Below are positions 44,735-56,099 of a DNA stretch of 64,000 nucleotides, piece by piece. Origin of the DNA: Trichobilharzia regenti (lineage: Eukaryota > Platyhelminthes > Trematoda > Strigeidida > Schistosomatidae). The notes under the pieces are model-generated. The model searched no databases, was not told the DNA's origin, and worked only from the letters and a program-made list of their open reading frames with translations. The translations under genes were made by a program, and so were the position numbers. Numbering within the stretch: the stretch's first letter is position 1; each line of letters opens with the position of its first letter. The stretch covers positions 42,182,650 through 42,246,649 of the forward strand of contig OX235267.1 of the NCBI GenBank assembly GCA_944472135.2. Direction: 5' to 3'.

Positions 44735-44950
44735 GACAAATCTCTATCCCAAGTAGCTCGGTGGTAATATGTTTGATGGACTGCTGTGCTTGGTGACATA
44801 GGTTTGAATATTGAGAGGGACATGAGTCCCTTGAAGTTTGCAGATATGCCCTGCTAACTGGTGAGTGCCAACAAGCACGAAGCCTAGGTTGGATGATACT
44901 TCCTGTGGCCGATTACCTACAACTATCTGATAACAGAATATCTTCATTAT
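44735..44950 (+). mobile_element. SINE4, plus copy
   Basis: A-box-like gtagctcggtggtaata, B-box relic ataggtttgaatattg, body ctggtgagtgccaacaagca, then cgaagcctaggttggatgat and acttcctgtggccgattacc. Matches 56770-56990. Confidence 0.72.
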
Positions 44951-45475
44951 TTGTGTCCACTTGTGTTACTTCTAATGTGATGAACATTAACACATCCAAT
45001 TAACAACAGTTCAGAGTTTGTTCACGCATTATATAACATCCATCATATGACATAATAAATGTCGGCTTCATAGCAGATGTAGACAGAGGAAATGAATGAA
45101 CAAACGAGTGGGTGAATGAATACCCATTAATTATTCAGCGTATTAAAAATAGTAATAACAACACAGTTTTGTAAATTGAACAATAAATGTTTCACAGCTT
45201 CATTTTCACAGACATATCATGTGAAAATCTTATTGTTTGGGTAAAAGGCTTTATATGTATTTAAAGTTTTCATTAACAATGGACACACATGTGTTCACAG
45301 ACATAATAAACTCACACTGATCACTTTAAAACAAACTGTTGCCTATGGTGTATCCTTGTCTCATTCACTGCTTTAACGAATACTTCTTGACAGCATGCAA
45401 AAAAATCAGACTGAGAGAAAGTAAAGATTATACTAATTTCAACAGACCGATTCTCATGAAACACGCTAACCGTGA
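44951..45475. other. Unassigned AT-rich spacer
   Basis: No gene seen. It ends in the T-rich tail of the next SINE1. Confidence 0.4.
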
Positions 45476-45479
45476 TTTT

Positions 45480-45685
45480 TTTATTTTATTTTTTTATTTT
45501 TTTTTATTTTTATTTTTGATTACAGCTTGATTCCACACCGTATTTTTGGAACACGTATGGAATTTTCAGCGTGGATATCGGTAGCCCAAAATTCGCAGGC
45601 CGACCATAGATATCAAGTGTGCGTCGGCGTGGGCTCGAACCCCGGACCATGTGCATGGTCGGCGAGAGTCCTAACCACTGTGCAT
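45480..45685 (-). mobile_element. SINE1 (minus), head cut at the LINE-C junction
   Basis: A long T-rich (A-tail) run at 45478-45517, then gattacagcttgattccaca, the body complement and ctcgaaccccggaccatgtg (B-box), stopping at ccactgtgca within the A-box, where LINE-C begins. Confidence 0.87.
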
Positions 45686-45689
45686 CTGC

Positions 45690-46560
45690 TCCATCAACGA
45701 GAACGACTTTGAGCCGTATCACCGATTGTCTCGAGTTGTCAATGGTTCCTACCATCCCGAGAACCCCACCCAGCCAGCCAGGAAGTCTACACCTTCCTAG
45801 GTGGCTTAAACAGACTGATGAAGTCATGTTTTGACCACCACTAGCTAACTCTTTTCCAGCTTGATCTATCATATGTCAACAGCTAACATTGCCCGTTATC
45901 AAGGAAGGCGACAACTAGGCTAGACATGCATGCGTAACACATGTCTTCATCATCTCAATCGATGCAGCTGCTTCACAACCACCTCGTCGATTGATTTCCT
46001 CTTCTTACGTAGTACTCAACCGATACCCAACCTCAATTTTGCCCACCTTATTTTACCACTTAACACTGGAGATAGAACCCAGACAACTACGATCGGAGAC
46101 AGATGACAGCCGGCCTTCTTGTATCTTCCACTTTAAATGGTCATGTCTCACAGCCAGCCATAAAGGAGGACTATGCGAACCACTGAACAGCACACGGGCC
46201 CTTTCGTTAACATCCAGCCGGATAATGCGTCTAGCGAGCCAAAGATGGCTTAAGTTGGCATATGTCAAACAAGCCTTTTGTATCCATACTAAGATTTTGT
46301 CAACGATCAACCCGCTGGCGTTGGCTGATGCAACTCCCCTAAATAAGTGAACTGGTCACCACGCTCTACAACCCCTTATATCCATAACTCTAAGCTAGGA
46401 GTCAAAGTAGTGCAGTCCTGAAGCATCATCTTACATTTGACAGCAGGAGCGAATCGCGTGTCAACCATTCGAAGATTTCTTTTCTCCAAGGTGTTCAGAA
46501 GACTCTGCTGCATTTTTTCAGCGTCTTCACTTGAGGGAGGACTATATTATGTATATATTC
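45690..46560 (-). mobile_element. LINE-C (SR2-like RTE) C-terminal fragment
   Basis: Minus strand. Frames spell FTYLGELHQPTPAG near 46330, SLTKSWYGYKRLV-like residues, then CETWPFKVEDTRRPAV-like residues in a shifted frame near 46130-46160, HVGRCRLPGWLGG near 45780 and AQSRSRW near 45700. This is the order of the RT C-terminal and post-RT region of schistosome RTE elements (...FTYLGS..., ...CETWPLRVEDTRRL..., ...CRLPGWGPRD..., ...LGDMAQNRSQWR...). Many stops; the RT core is absent. Confidence 0.7.
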
Positions 46561-46699
46561 TAAATTAGCGAGATTATTCCCTGGTAATCAATCAATCAAT
46601 CAATCCCTGAATATTTTAATGGTCGTTTCTTTACCATTTCAGCTATTATGATGTTTTAAGGTACATGTATTATCTATGATACTATCCACTTTTACTTCA

Positions 46700-46870
46700 C
46701 TATGTTTCCATCAAACCAGTTTTTTGTGGGTTTTATTATTATTTTTAATTTTATGCATGTAGATATTTATAAAAGCAGCTAAATTGTTGCAATATGTGAA
46801 AAAAAACTCTGAAAATTCCATTCTGTATAACTATTGTTGTTTAGAATAAAGTGGTTAATAGTATTATTAT
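46700..46870 (+). mobile_element. LINE-B 3' tail
   Basis: Only the 3' UTR end: ctctgaaaattccattctgt near 46808, gtttagaataaagtgg and a (tta)-rich end. A severely 5'-truncated insertion. Confidence 0.6.
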
Positions 46871-47228
46871 GTAGGCCAACACTGATAGCCCTGTCAAATA
46901 GCTTACCTCCGGCAGTAAATTTATGATGATTAGTCATTAATCAGATTTCTTAGATGTAAACGAAGTGGGCAAATGTGGAAAAACAGCAAAATCAGTAGTT
47001 CACTTAATTGAAATATTTCATAAGCAGAGGATAACCACTGTCTAGCACGTTACTCCCCAGAGTAGCAGCAAAGTGCTTTCAAAAATGTCTAACTTTCCAA
47101 GAAATAAAGCTAAACAGCCATACTTATATCTTATAACAAGAGTAACAGGTTACCCAGATGTAAACTATTTACAAGTAGTTAAATTACTGAATCTGTCACA
47201 TTCCCTGCTAGCATTGACTTCTGGCTCA
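46871..47228. other. Unassigned spacer
   Basis: No gene recognised. Confidence 0.4.
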
Positions 47229-47229
47229 C

Positions 47230-47625
47230 TGCAAATGCCTTGAAGCTGACTGCAGATTAGCCGGAAGTTTTTTGCCCCGAAATGTCCGTAGTGCATCCCT
47301 GAAAGAGACATATCAGGGACGTGTGTTGTCTAGTAAATGACGCCAGCCACGTCATCGGTGTCTGGGCGGCAATCACTCCTCTCCTGTGGTGGAGGACGTT
47401 TACAGTTCAGGAACTTTAATGCTCCAGTTAGTGTTGCAATGGCTTCTTTAATATGGGACTCAGTTGTACTGCAGCAGTCACTGCGCAGCCAGTTCGCCAG
47501 AGGTTTGCAGAAGTGCTTCTGCGAGGGTTGAGTTTGTACACACGCTGTGAAACCATCGCTTACAGCTATCACACTGCACGCCTTCTTCAGCTGGGAATTG
47601 ACACGTAATTCTTACGCAGAGGTCT
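47230..47625 (-). pseudogene. CR1-type ORF1 fragment with PHD-like finger
   Basis: On the minus strand, 47608-47540 reads CQFPAEEGVQCDSCKRWFHS followed by VCT. C-x2-C-x4-H-x2-C is the second half of a PHD/RING-type zinc finger. The frame stops after about 20 more residues; a shifted frame at 47330-47572 continues with polar residues (KEAIATLTGALKFLNCKRPP). ORF1 proteins of CR1-clade LINEs are known to carry PHD-like fingers, so this is probably a LINE-B ORF1 relic. A host PHD exon is the alternative. GC content is higher than the surroundings. Confidence 0.5.
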
Positions 47626-47716
47626 GTTTTTACTTTTTTACTTTTCAAAATGAATTGGGACTAAGTCCATTATGGACAGTGCCCAAGTTTTATACTTATA
47701 TGAATTGGGACTATAT

Positions 47717-47902
47717 GATTTTTTTTGATTACAGCTTGATTCCACACTGTATTTTTGGTACAAGTATGGAATTTTCAGCGTGGATATCGGCAGCCCAAAT
47801 TCTGCAGGCCGACCATAGATATCAGGTGTGCGTCGGCGAGGGCTCGAACCTCGGACCATGTGCATGGTCGGCGAGAGTCCTAACCACTGTGCCACCGACG
47901 CA
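47717..47902 (-). mobile_element. SINE1 (minus), full copy
   Basis: T-run, gattacagcttgattccaca, body complement, gctcgaacctcggaccatg (B-box) and ccactgtgccaccgacgcac (A-box). Complete. Confidence 0.9.
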
Positions 47903-48598
47903 CAAACATGACCGTTTGAGATTGATCCTTAGGAATATATATGATATATTTATATGATAACCATAATGTTATAAGAACACACTACCTACGAGTAAATAGA
48001 CGAAACTACAAAGAGAACTAACTTCGACCGGAATAAACTGAGCCACACATTGCTCAAGTAAGTTGGAAAACTGATAAGAACATAGCTATGTACTATGGTG
48101 TCCTGAGATGATATAATAATTCTGACTTTGCGATTTATGCTATAGTCTAACTTCGCCCATCTTTTCACGAAGGACGACAATGACCTCATGTGAACATAGG
48201 CTCCTCCGTTACAGAGATTTCAGGGGCGTAGCGTTACTGCTTGTTAGAGTGACAAATATAGAAGTCAAAGTGGACTGAGCAAATCTCAATCTTATAAACT
48301 GTAACCGCTTTTGTTTTTTGAGTTGCTAGGTGAACCTGGAAGCTAACACTGTTCTGTCAATCAATTTATCTGTTTTCTAACTTACCCCTCCCTCGTTTTT
48401 TCAACTTTAAAAGCGTATAAATTGATGATGAAAACTTAAACTAAAAAAATTGTAATGCTGCTTACATTTTGGATGCGTCAATTTTATAGTATCTCTTCTT
48501 AACCACCACTCAAACATTGAAGTATGTTATTATCATCTATAAAAGCATTGTAATTTCAGGTAGTCTGCAGATGATGAGAACCTGTGAAATAGAATGAT
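47903..48598. other. Unassigned spacer
   Basis: No gene recognised. Confidence 0.4.
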
Positions 48599-48599
48599 T

Positions 48600-49190
48600 G
48601 CACAATTTTATACTGCAAATTTCGTCTTCCTTTCTTTATCGAAAGAAATATGAATTTGATATAGAACAACAAGTTTGTTGCCATTATAGTAGAAGTCGTC
48701 GGATAATTTTCTTTTTTGTGCAGAGCTCTAGATCCTTCATCTTTGGCAATATGCTCTTCACTTTACTGTTCACTGTGAAGGAGGTATTTATCAGGATAGG
48801 GTGACCGGTTTCAACAAGGTGTTCAGTCATTGCAGCCTCAATAAAGCCACTGTTACTTTTCTGAAGTAATGTTGGATAGAGTTCTTAAACCTTTTTAGAC
48901 AAGATACGCGTCAGACGACTAATGTGTCTGATAAATACACACGGAAGCGGTCAGATACAAGATCTCGTTTTTCAGGCTTATGGAGAACACTCCTGTTAGC
49001 ATTACCGAGAGGAATGTTCTTCTCAAAGACTATGAAATTCTTTTCTCAAGGATATCACAGTTTAATTCTCACAAGAATTTTGTTTTTTGGTACAAATAAT
49101 GTTTCTTTTCTTTGATCGTTTGATTTGGTATTCTTATCAAGGAATCTTCGTTTTCGTCCAACAGTCATCCAACCGAAAACATGACGACCA
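48600..49190 (-). pseudogene. PLE GIY-YIG fragment (minus)
   Basis: Minus strand near 48860-48720: SGFIEAAMTEHLVETGHPIL, INTSFTVNSKVKSILPKMKD and LELCTKKKII. This parallels the block at 4700-4900 (SAIFERIVNTDH, NSFKVIYKVKRSLPK, CTQEK). The YIG motif is not visible. Confidence 0.62.
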
Positions 49191-49460
49191 CATGCTGCAA
49201 AATACCGTAAACATGATAATAATCATAATTAGCAATGAATAGTAGTGGACTGATGCTTTTGGATAATAAATCAACTGTAGCGAATGCATAACAGAATCAA
49301 CGGATTCTCCGTCTAGGCAATATGTGTATACTCTTTTTTAAATACTGGCAACGTTTATTTTGCGATGCGAACTTAAAGCAAGCAACACAGTTTAATAAGA
49401 TAGGATTGAATGTATCCAAGAAATTGTGGTAGAACTCTTCAGTCGAATACTCTAAATGTA
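49191..49460. other. Unassigned spacer
   Basis: No gene recognised. Confidence 0.35.
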
Positions 49461-49462
49461 TA

Positions 49463-49640
49463 TATGTGGCCCAAGTGGTCTAGTGGATAACGCTTTGGCG
49501 TTTGAAACTAGGGGCACTGGATTCGAGCCTCGGTGGGAACATCTTCACTTACTGAAAAATGAAGGTACATCCAGCTGACCGACGAGTCCCAAATAGGACG
49601 AAATTCGCATCCTGGATTCCACTGCTAGTCACCATCCACC
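49463..49640 (+). mobile_element. SINE5: Sm-alpha-type hammerhead SINE
   Basis: The head has gtggcccaagtggtctagtg (A-box) and cactggattcgagcctcgg (B-box), then gtgggaacatcttcactt. The ribozyme region contains ggtacatccagctga, gtcccaaataggacgaaa, and atcctggattccactgct, which are hallmarks of the schistosome Sm-alpha repeat. A tRNA-like head followed by a hammerhead is the known layout. SINE3 has the same layout and may be a sister family. Confidence 0.85.
49569..49617 (+). ncRNA. Hammerhead ribozyme motif with 4-nt core insertion
   Basis: Stem I: atccag (49569-49574) with ctggat (49612-49617), six perfect pairs. Core: ctga followed by ccgacga where CUGANGA is expected, so four extra bases. 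Stem II: gtcc (49586-49589) with ggac (49596-49599), loop caaata. GAAA is at 49600-49603; the cleavage triplet atc ends at 49611. All elements except the first core block are perfect. The insertion, or a C for the conserved U if read as CCGACGA, probably blocks cleavage. Confidence 0.75.
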
Positions 49641-49919
49641 AATTAAATACTAATATATGTATATGTATGTAATTAGAGTTTCATTGGTAGATATAAAACT
49701 GATAAGCAAATAAACCACATCGAATCAGCCTTGCCAAATGACAGAAAGAACTTGAATATATGTCGAAAATTCCAAAAATGAATAATATTGTCAAAAAACA
49801 GTAATGGTAATATGAAAAAACAATTAAGGTAATGATAGTGATAAAGGATAGCTTTAAATGAATCAAGAATAATAATGTGGTAGAATTAAATATAATAATA
49901 ACAATGACAGATTCCCCTT

Positions 49920-50330
49920 GTTCACTGCAGTGCTCTTTTGCCAGCTGCACAATACCCGTCTATAAGTTTCCATTTTGTCCCCCCCACAATCTCATCTATG
50001 CTGACATCGAATTCCAGCCCAAAGCATCGTTTTTCAGTCGAGTTGTATTTGAGGGATAAGCTGGTGCGTGATTTCACTTAAATTTCTCCTCAACGAATTC
50101 ATCCCTAATTCATCTCCGTTTTCGTGACTGAATTTGTTGGATGATAGGTTGTTGGTTGGTTCATTCCCCGGAGTATCTTGTTTCTCATCACTCCCGCCTA
50201 TTTATGTGATCCCTGGAATGTCGCAAAAGCGAATGTCGATGAAAGTGTGAAGCCTGTTTAAAATGCCTTGATGACAGACACATCAAGTCTGAACCATACA
50301 GAAGAATTCATCGACTTTATATTATTGAAA
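49920..50330 (-). mobile_element. LINE-A 3' fragment (minus)
   Basis: Complement of the LINE-A 3' region: tcattccccggagtatcttg near 50162 and aaaatgccttgatgacagac near 50260, in the same order as in 22980-23010 and 54370-54500. Decayed. Confidence 0.55.
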
Positions 50331-50334
50331 AATA

Positions 50335-51365
50335 ACACCGAGCATTGTTGATAGTTTAATAAAGATTTTACGTCGTATTTTTAAAAAAATATACAAGTTT
50401 GTCATAAACGTTTAGATCAAGTACCTCTAATCTGCAAACTAATTAGCTAATATGACTGGTGCCAAACTATTCATCTCAGTCAATCAATAGTTTACAGAAC
50501 CATTCATCCTTATATATATATACAGTATCAAGCAGATTACGGAGTGTGACCTCAATAATTTGGGTTTCCACAGAAGACTCCGGTGAAATTCCAACTCATC
50601 AAGCTGTATAAAATGTAAATTAATCTTCAAACTGTTAATTTGTTTTTGTAGTTTTGCTATTTCGCGTAAGTAACTGGCGAGAAAGCTGGTGATTCCAATA
50701 GGTTCTGCTTTTCAGGATGAGTCACAATGCGTAAACTGCCGATAAGCTGGAAATCGAACGAGCGAAAAGGCTGCCTGGTGGTTAAATCACTTTGATCCGC
50801 CTAACAGATACTATACATGCTGATATGAGTGCACTTAACCTACTGATCTAAATTAAATCAGTAACGTCACACATTAATAAGTGTCTACTTTCAAAACAAA
50901 CAAATATTTGAACTTTGTGGCGGTTTACATCCTACTCCATGCCACTTTAATTTTACATGACATACCATAGTCTATTTATTTTGTGCTTGTCACCCTCTAT
51001 GTTTTAAGCCTGTGGTCTTTATTGAGAAATGTCTCTGACGTCTCATCCTTATTGGAAAACATTATATGCTAAAGTTTTTCACTGTGTGTCAGTGACCGTC
51101 GTTACATTTTTTCCATACACTGATTTACCTTGCTGGAACTTTCATTCATTACACGCAAGTAGAAACGTCCAAGATATTTATAAGCCTAAGCTCAAAAAAG
51201 CGATAAACACGTCGTTCTACTGGTAAACACTGTAACACAAAACCTGCAATACTATTCAACAATCCCAGCATATCGAAACACGAAATCGCCTCAGCAATAA
51301 AGTTAAGTAGATAACCATATAAAATTAGACCTCAGATACAAAATAAGTAATTTTTTAATTTTTTA
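50335..51365. other. Unassigned AT-rich spacer
   Basis: No gene or matched repeat. Confidence 0.4.
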
Positions 51366-51371
51366 AAATTT

Positions 51372-51562
51372 TTTTAATTTTTGATTACAGCTTGATTCCA
51401 CACTGTATTTTTGGCACAAGTATGGAATTTTCAGCATGGATATCGGTAGCCCAAATTTTGCAGGCCGACCATAGATATCAGATGTACGTCGGCAGGGGAT
51501 CGAACCCCGGACCATGTGCATGGTCGGCGAGAGTCCTAACCACTGTGCCACCGACGCACAGT
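51372..51562 (-). mobile_element. SINE1 (minus), full copy
   Basis: T-rich run, gattacagcttgattccaca, body complement, gatcgaaccccggaccatg (B-box) and ccactgtgccaccgacgcac (A-box). Confidence 0.9.
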
Positions 51563-51714
51563 AGTATACTATCAAGTTATATAATGAAAATCAACTGTAA
51601 GAAGTACCTGAAAATCAAGCAGAATACTGCAAACTAAGTGAGATCAACAACTTTGTCCACAAGAATCACAGATTAGACAATTCCCACAGGTAGTTTATAT
51701 TCAGAATGACCTTG

Positions 51715-51960
51715 ATTCACCCACATAAAAACGAAGTCATAAAACAACATCTTATCAATATCATCCATCACACAGCCACAAAGAGAAGCAACAAAATTAG
51801 AGAATAATCGGGGACAAAGGCAAATAATGGGAATTAATTCAATGCATGATATGCTAGTGAAAGAATAATGTTATACGGTCTAGGAGAAAAAAGAGATAAT
51901 CGTCACAAAGTGAGTGTGCCTTAGCAGATGCAATGACAGTTGTCTCAAAAGATCCATCCA
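51715..51960. repeat. Dispersed repeat U2, copy 2
   Basis: Matches 33730-33990 in order. It precedes the PLE coding debris that follows. Confidence 0.55.
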
Positions 51961-51989
51961 CCAGAAACGTACATGAATCTGACAACTAA

Positions 51990-52710
51990 CTAATTTTTAT
52001 AATTGAGTGCCTGTCTTCAGGAAGAGGAACTAATTCATTCGCCCTGTTTTAGGACAAAAAACATTTGTAGTTCTGATTGTGCTGAGTCAGGACTTAGCTT
52101 TCTAAAATCCATATTCGCAGAAAACGGTCATCCGAACCGATGTATTGACAGAAATCTGAAAAAGAAGCAGTGCAAACCGGTCACTGATTCAGTTCCACAG
52201 AAAACCACATTCATGAATTTGGAATTCAAAGGTGATCAAGCCTCAAATATGCTCAAAAGCTGTCTTCTTATATCAGTCAGCAAGACGTTCTTTGCTGCAA
52301 AACCACGAATGACATTCACTAGCCATAAGTTGTTCTCCATTCCTGTAGAAGATAATCTCCCTCATCTGATCGCTTCCATATGCACCTGTCAGTTCACCTG
52401 CTTGTGTGGAGTAAGGTACATTGGCTTTAGCCGGAGAACGCTTTCCAAACGGAAACGAAAATATTTTCCAGCATGGTTTTACAAGAGAAAGGGTATACGA
52501 AGCTAGGACACTTGATTGAATCTTGTCACTCTATCAATCCTGACCATGATTTTAAGATCATCTATCGAATACATGCTAAATCGCTACGTTTTATTCGTTA
52601 TCAACTTCTGAAGACAGTGGAGGGCTTGACTATTCATGAATTCAAGCCTAGCCTTTATGTCCAAAAGAAGTGTGTACAATCCTTATTTCTGCCTCGTCCG
52701 TAGAGGAATA
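51990..52710 (+). pseudogene. PLE C-terminal region with GIY-YIG domain
   Basis: Frame 52003-52506 carries FLKSIFAENGHPNRCIDRNL, LEFKGDQASNMLKSCLLI, KTFFAAKPRMTFTSHKLF, SIPVEDNLPHLIASICTCQF, TCLCGVRYIGFSRRTLSKRK and FPAWFYKRKG: the PLE linker, Cys-rich lead-in, and GIY-YIG blocks with YIG intact. A one-base shift near 52490 moves the frame to 52473-52703 (LGHLIESCHSINPDHDFKII, YRIHAKSLRFIRYQLLKTVE, LTIHEFKPSLYVQKK). It is the most complete PLE C-terminus here. The 3' UTR then enters a palindrome. Confidence 0.82.
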
Positions 52711-52729
52711 GAAAACATTGATATAAGTA

Positions 52730-52887
52730 TAAAACTTGGGCACTGTGGTAGAGAATAACTCCATTATGGATAAGATTTTATTTTGATAAATCACACAGTG
52801 TTGTACAGTTATATTAACTGATAACAGTTATTATAACTGTGCAACACTGTGTGATTTATCAAAATAAAATCTTATCCATAATGGAGG
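52730..52887. repeat. PLE terminal palindrome (128 bp core)
   Basis: Arms 52759-52812 and 52833-52886 (54 bp each) are inverted with one mismatch; the 20-bp centre attaactgataacagttatt is itself nearly palindromic. The arms match the terminal repeats of the PLE at 37640-37710 (cattatgggtaaattttgtt against cattatggataagattttat). Confidence 0.9.
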
Positions 52888-54080
52888 AATAGACATTTAT
52901 TTATTTTGTTTATTTAGTTAATCTATGTCCCTTTCCATCATTACTACGATTATTATTATCACCATTCTCATTATGGATCGTTCCCACTTGTCCAAGTTGT
53001 CATTCTAAATCCAAAATGTTTTAAAATGTTGAATTTCATCTTATCAAATTTGACACGATATTACGTAACGTTTCATGTTAGCCCACTAACCCTACAATTA
53101 TACATCCCTTTCCAATACCTATAAATATTAATTCTTTTGCCACTTGACATTTAAATATATATATATATATATATATATATACGATTGTACAGCTTGATAA
53201 TAAATTCATTGAAAACAGTCTCTTTGCTGGCTATTGTGTTCTTAAAAAAGCATTAGAAAATTCAGTAAGAAGTGGATAGTGGAGTATACCTTTGAGTCTT
53301 TGTAGAAACACTATCACTCTAAATGATGAATCCAAATGTGACGAAGCGCAGCCGTCATCGAGCAAATAACATTATGCTAGTCTTAAGGAATTCAATGAAT
53401 GCCTGTTTAGTGGTGGAACCGGAGAAAAGGTATTAAGGGTCAATATTCCAACATCGTTCGTAAACTTACCATTCAACCCTGAGCAGGAATAAAAAAGGAA
53501 CTCCATGGATTTTTTATTGCTATGCCCTAGTAATTTATTCGCCAGGTGAAATAATTATGTCACCAGCTGTAATTTTAATGCATTTTATAATTTCCATTGA
53601 GCAGTAAATCCGCCTATCCAGTCAATCGTCTCTGTCTTTGACAGTGAGGAAAATGTATTCTTGCCGTCAGTCGTGCATCGCCATGTGTTGAAGTATGAGT
53701 AAGAGTGATCCTAAGTTTCGTATAACTTGATTGACATCGACTAGAATCCTAACTGTTATCACAATGCAGGGAATCAGATCCAACAATAACAGTCAAAGGG
53801 AAAATTAGGATAACTTCAAAAAATGAAGATTTTCAACTGCTCACATTCACTATCTAAGCAGCATACATCTTGGGTAACTTTGAGACATCACCACATAGAG
53901 ATTGTAGTTACGCACAAAACTTCAAGATTTGGATTCGGTACGATTTTAATGCAAATGACACCAGAATAACTGTCTATCGTGAATAATATTAAAATAAGAA
54001 AAATAAGCTTGAACAGAAGGAATTAGATAGAATGGAATTGAAAGACATTAGTTTGCCCGCTGTACGAATAATTATTATTA
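52888..54080. other. Unassigned AT-rich spacer
   Basis: No gene recognised. It contains a (TA)n run at about 53153-53180. Confidence 0.4.
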
Positions 54081-54084
54081 TATC

Positions 54085-54800
54085 CTTTAATCCCTAGAGG
54101 AACATAGGGCTTCAGCCAAACGTCTCCATTGCCTTCGGGTTTCTGCCAACTTTTTCACTCGCTCCAAGTCTCCCCACATGCTTTCATTTTCTCTTCACAT
54201 GACCTCCTTCAAGTCACCCCACCCTATCACTGACGACTAACTCGCCTCTTTCCTTTTTGGGTTCCACTTGAGCAATGGCTTGTCTAGTGATGTCACTTGA
54301 TGGTTTCCTTAGTGTATGGCCAATCCATCTCCATTTCTTTCTGCCTATGTGTTTCACAATCGGTTCCTGCTGGGTTGGTTCGCTCATTGCCAGAGATCCC
54401 TGTTGCTGATCATTTCTGGCCGGCCATCTGATCTGGAGTGGTATTGAGCGAAGACAACTGGTAATGAAGGTCTGTAGTTTGTTTGAGATGCTCTTTATGA
54501 CGCGCTGGCCAGGTCTCTGATCCGTATAGTGAGTAGCACTGACTTTACATTGGAGTTGAAAATCCGGATCTTATTTTTGATGCTGAGGAGTGCTGTTAAC
54601 TTCCACACAGACTTTAGAGTAGTGATAGCTTGTCTTGCTTTTCCGATTCTGGCTTTGATGTCCTCGTCAGTTCCGCCTGTAGTTGAAACGATTCTTTCAG
54701 GTAGGCAGGTAAAGGAGGTTGTTTCTTCTAGGTTCCTCCCATTTACGCTGGCTGATTGTTGTCTGTTGTTGTTGCCGCTGTTGCTGTGCGAAAATAGATC
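54085..54800 (-). mobile_element. LINE-A 3' end (minus)
   Basis: Begins with gaggaacatagggcttcagc, complement of the LINE-A tail. It continues with tggccaatccatctccattt (W-R-W-I-G-H-T block), cagagatccctgttgctgat, ctctgatccgtatagtgag (LINE sequence for an YGSE block), gaaaatccggatcttatttt, and ttcctcccatttacgctggc. It stops inside the post-RT region. Relatively well conserved over 700 bp. Confidence 0.8.
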
Positions 54801-55685
54801 ATATTCTCGTCTAAAACTTTATTTCTTAACCTCCGCAGGAAAACATCAAGATTACCTGGCAATTCAAACTAAGAATGTTATGAATATTTATCCTTCGGTG
54901 AAGCTTTCCAAATAAAATTAATTCATGAGTTGTCTCAAACCAATGATTTTTACACCTTAAGGAGTCAATGTTGGTCGATGAAATCCTTCATCTAATTATT
55001 AAATCATCGAAATAAGTATCAATATTGTGATTATATCGTTGAGGAGGGATGTTCTAAAAAATTACACCTGAACTATGACCATTAGTTTTTGAAGTACTGA
55101 TTGAGTAGAAGTTGAACTGACCTCAAAGCAGATTTAACAAAGGAACCACAGTCAGCTAGGGAATCTTTAATCCCACCTTAGTGATCCACCACACTGACGA
55201 CTTGTTCTTAGAGCTTCACAGAAGCGTGAGCACAAATTTTAACAAAGTGGAATTGTAGAAAGTCACAGTTTAAATCTGATATATATATATATATCACATT
55301 TCAAAAAATGTGGGATATAGAGGAACATCAGTTTCTGAAACATGCACTAGGATTTATACCAGTAAATTGTGCCCCCTGATGACATTTATCTAGATAATAC
55401 ATCATCAACTGACTGCCTACATGGAAACTTTATCAGAGTTTTATCTCATGATGTGTATTTTAGCGACGCTAGATTTCATTCGAGATTTTACTATTACTTT
55501 TGAAGTTTATATTCTTATTAAGGCTTGATTACATTTATTTTTACAAAATGTTAACTCATTGCTGACTAGTAGCTGTCGGTTTTTTATTGACTGACTGGCT
55601 GATTGTCGGAACAATCATTTAATCTTTCTACGTCTGGTAAATGTACCTTTTTTAAATACTAATGCAACAGTAGAAAGCAAGACAC
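54801..55685. other. Unassigned spacer
   Basis: No gene recognised. It contains a (TA)n run at about 55282-55298. Confidence 0.4.
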
Positions 55686-55686
55686 G

Positions 55687-55830
55687 GAAGCCTCATGCCC
55701 AACCTTCCCTCTTTACCAGTCTTATTTCTGGTTTATCTAGGAAAAGGACTGAGTCGGCCGGAAATCGGACTCTGAACCACCTGTGTGGTTGGCGAGCATT
55801 CTACCGCTGTCCCACCGACGCACGTGAGCC
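55687..55830 (-). mobile_element. SINE2, head and part of body (minus)
   Basis: Minus strand: cgtcggtgggacagcggtag (A-box), gaatgctcgccaaccacaca, gtccgatttccggccgac (B-box relic), then ccagaaataagactggtaaa, gagggaaggttgggcatgag. The LINE-A-like 3' tail is missing. Confidence 0.72.
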
Positions 55831-56098
55831 ACACACGTGAGCCATCTCTCAATGACTGTGTATGATCCTTCCCGCTTTTGAAGCAATTTTCGTGACCTGG
55901 CGCGTATTCAACACTATTTCGCCTCAGACTATCATAGCCTGCCTTCAAATATATATATATATATATATGTATGTATATAGTAATCCATTTCTAATGTACT
56001 ATTAAACTGCAGGAATGGTATTCAGGAGTTGACACCAAACAAATACAGTGATTCTATTTTGATTGGACACTATTACCTAGTGTGATTTGTCGAGTCCT
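55831..56098. other. Spacer
   Basis: No gene. A (TA)n run lies at about 55951-55970. Confidence 0.35.
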
Positions 56099-56099
56099 T

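Noticed and set aside
46053..46350. 119- and 85-residue overlapping frames near 46 kb as a host gene
   Set aside because: The minus-strand frames match the RTE post-RT region and are broken; the plus frame has no motif.
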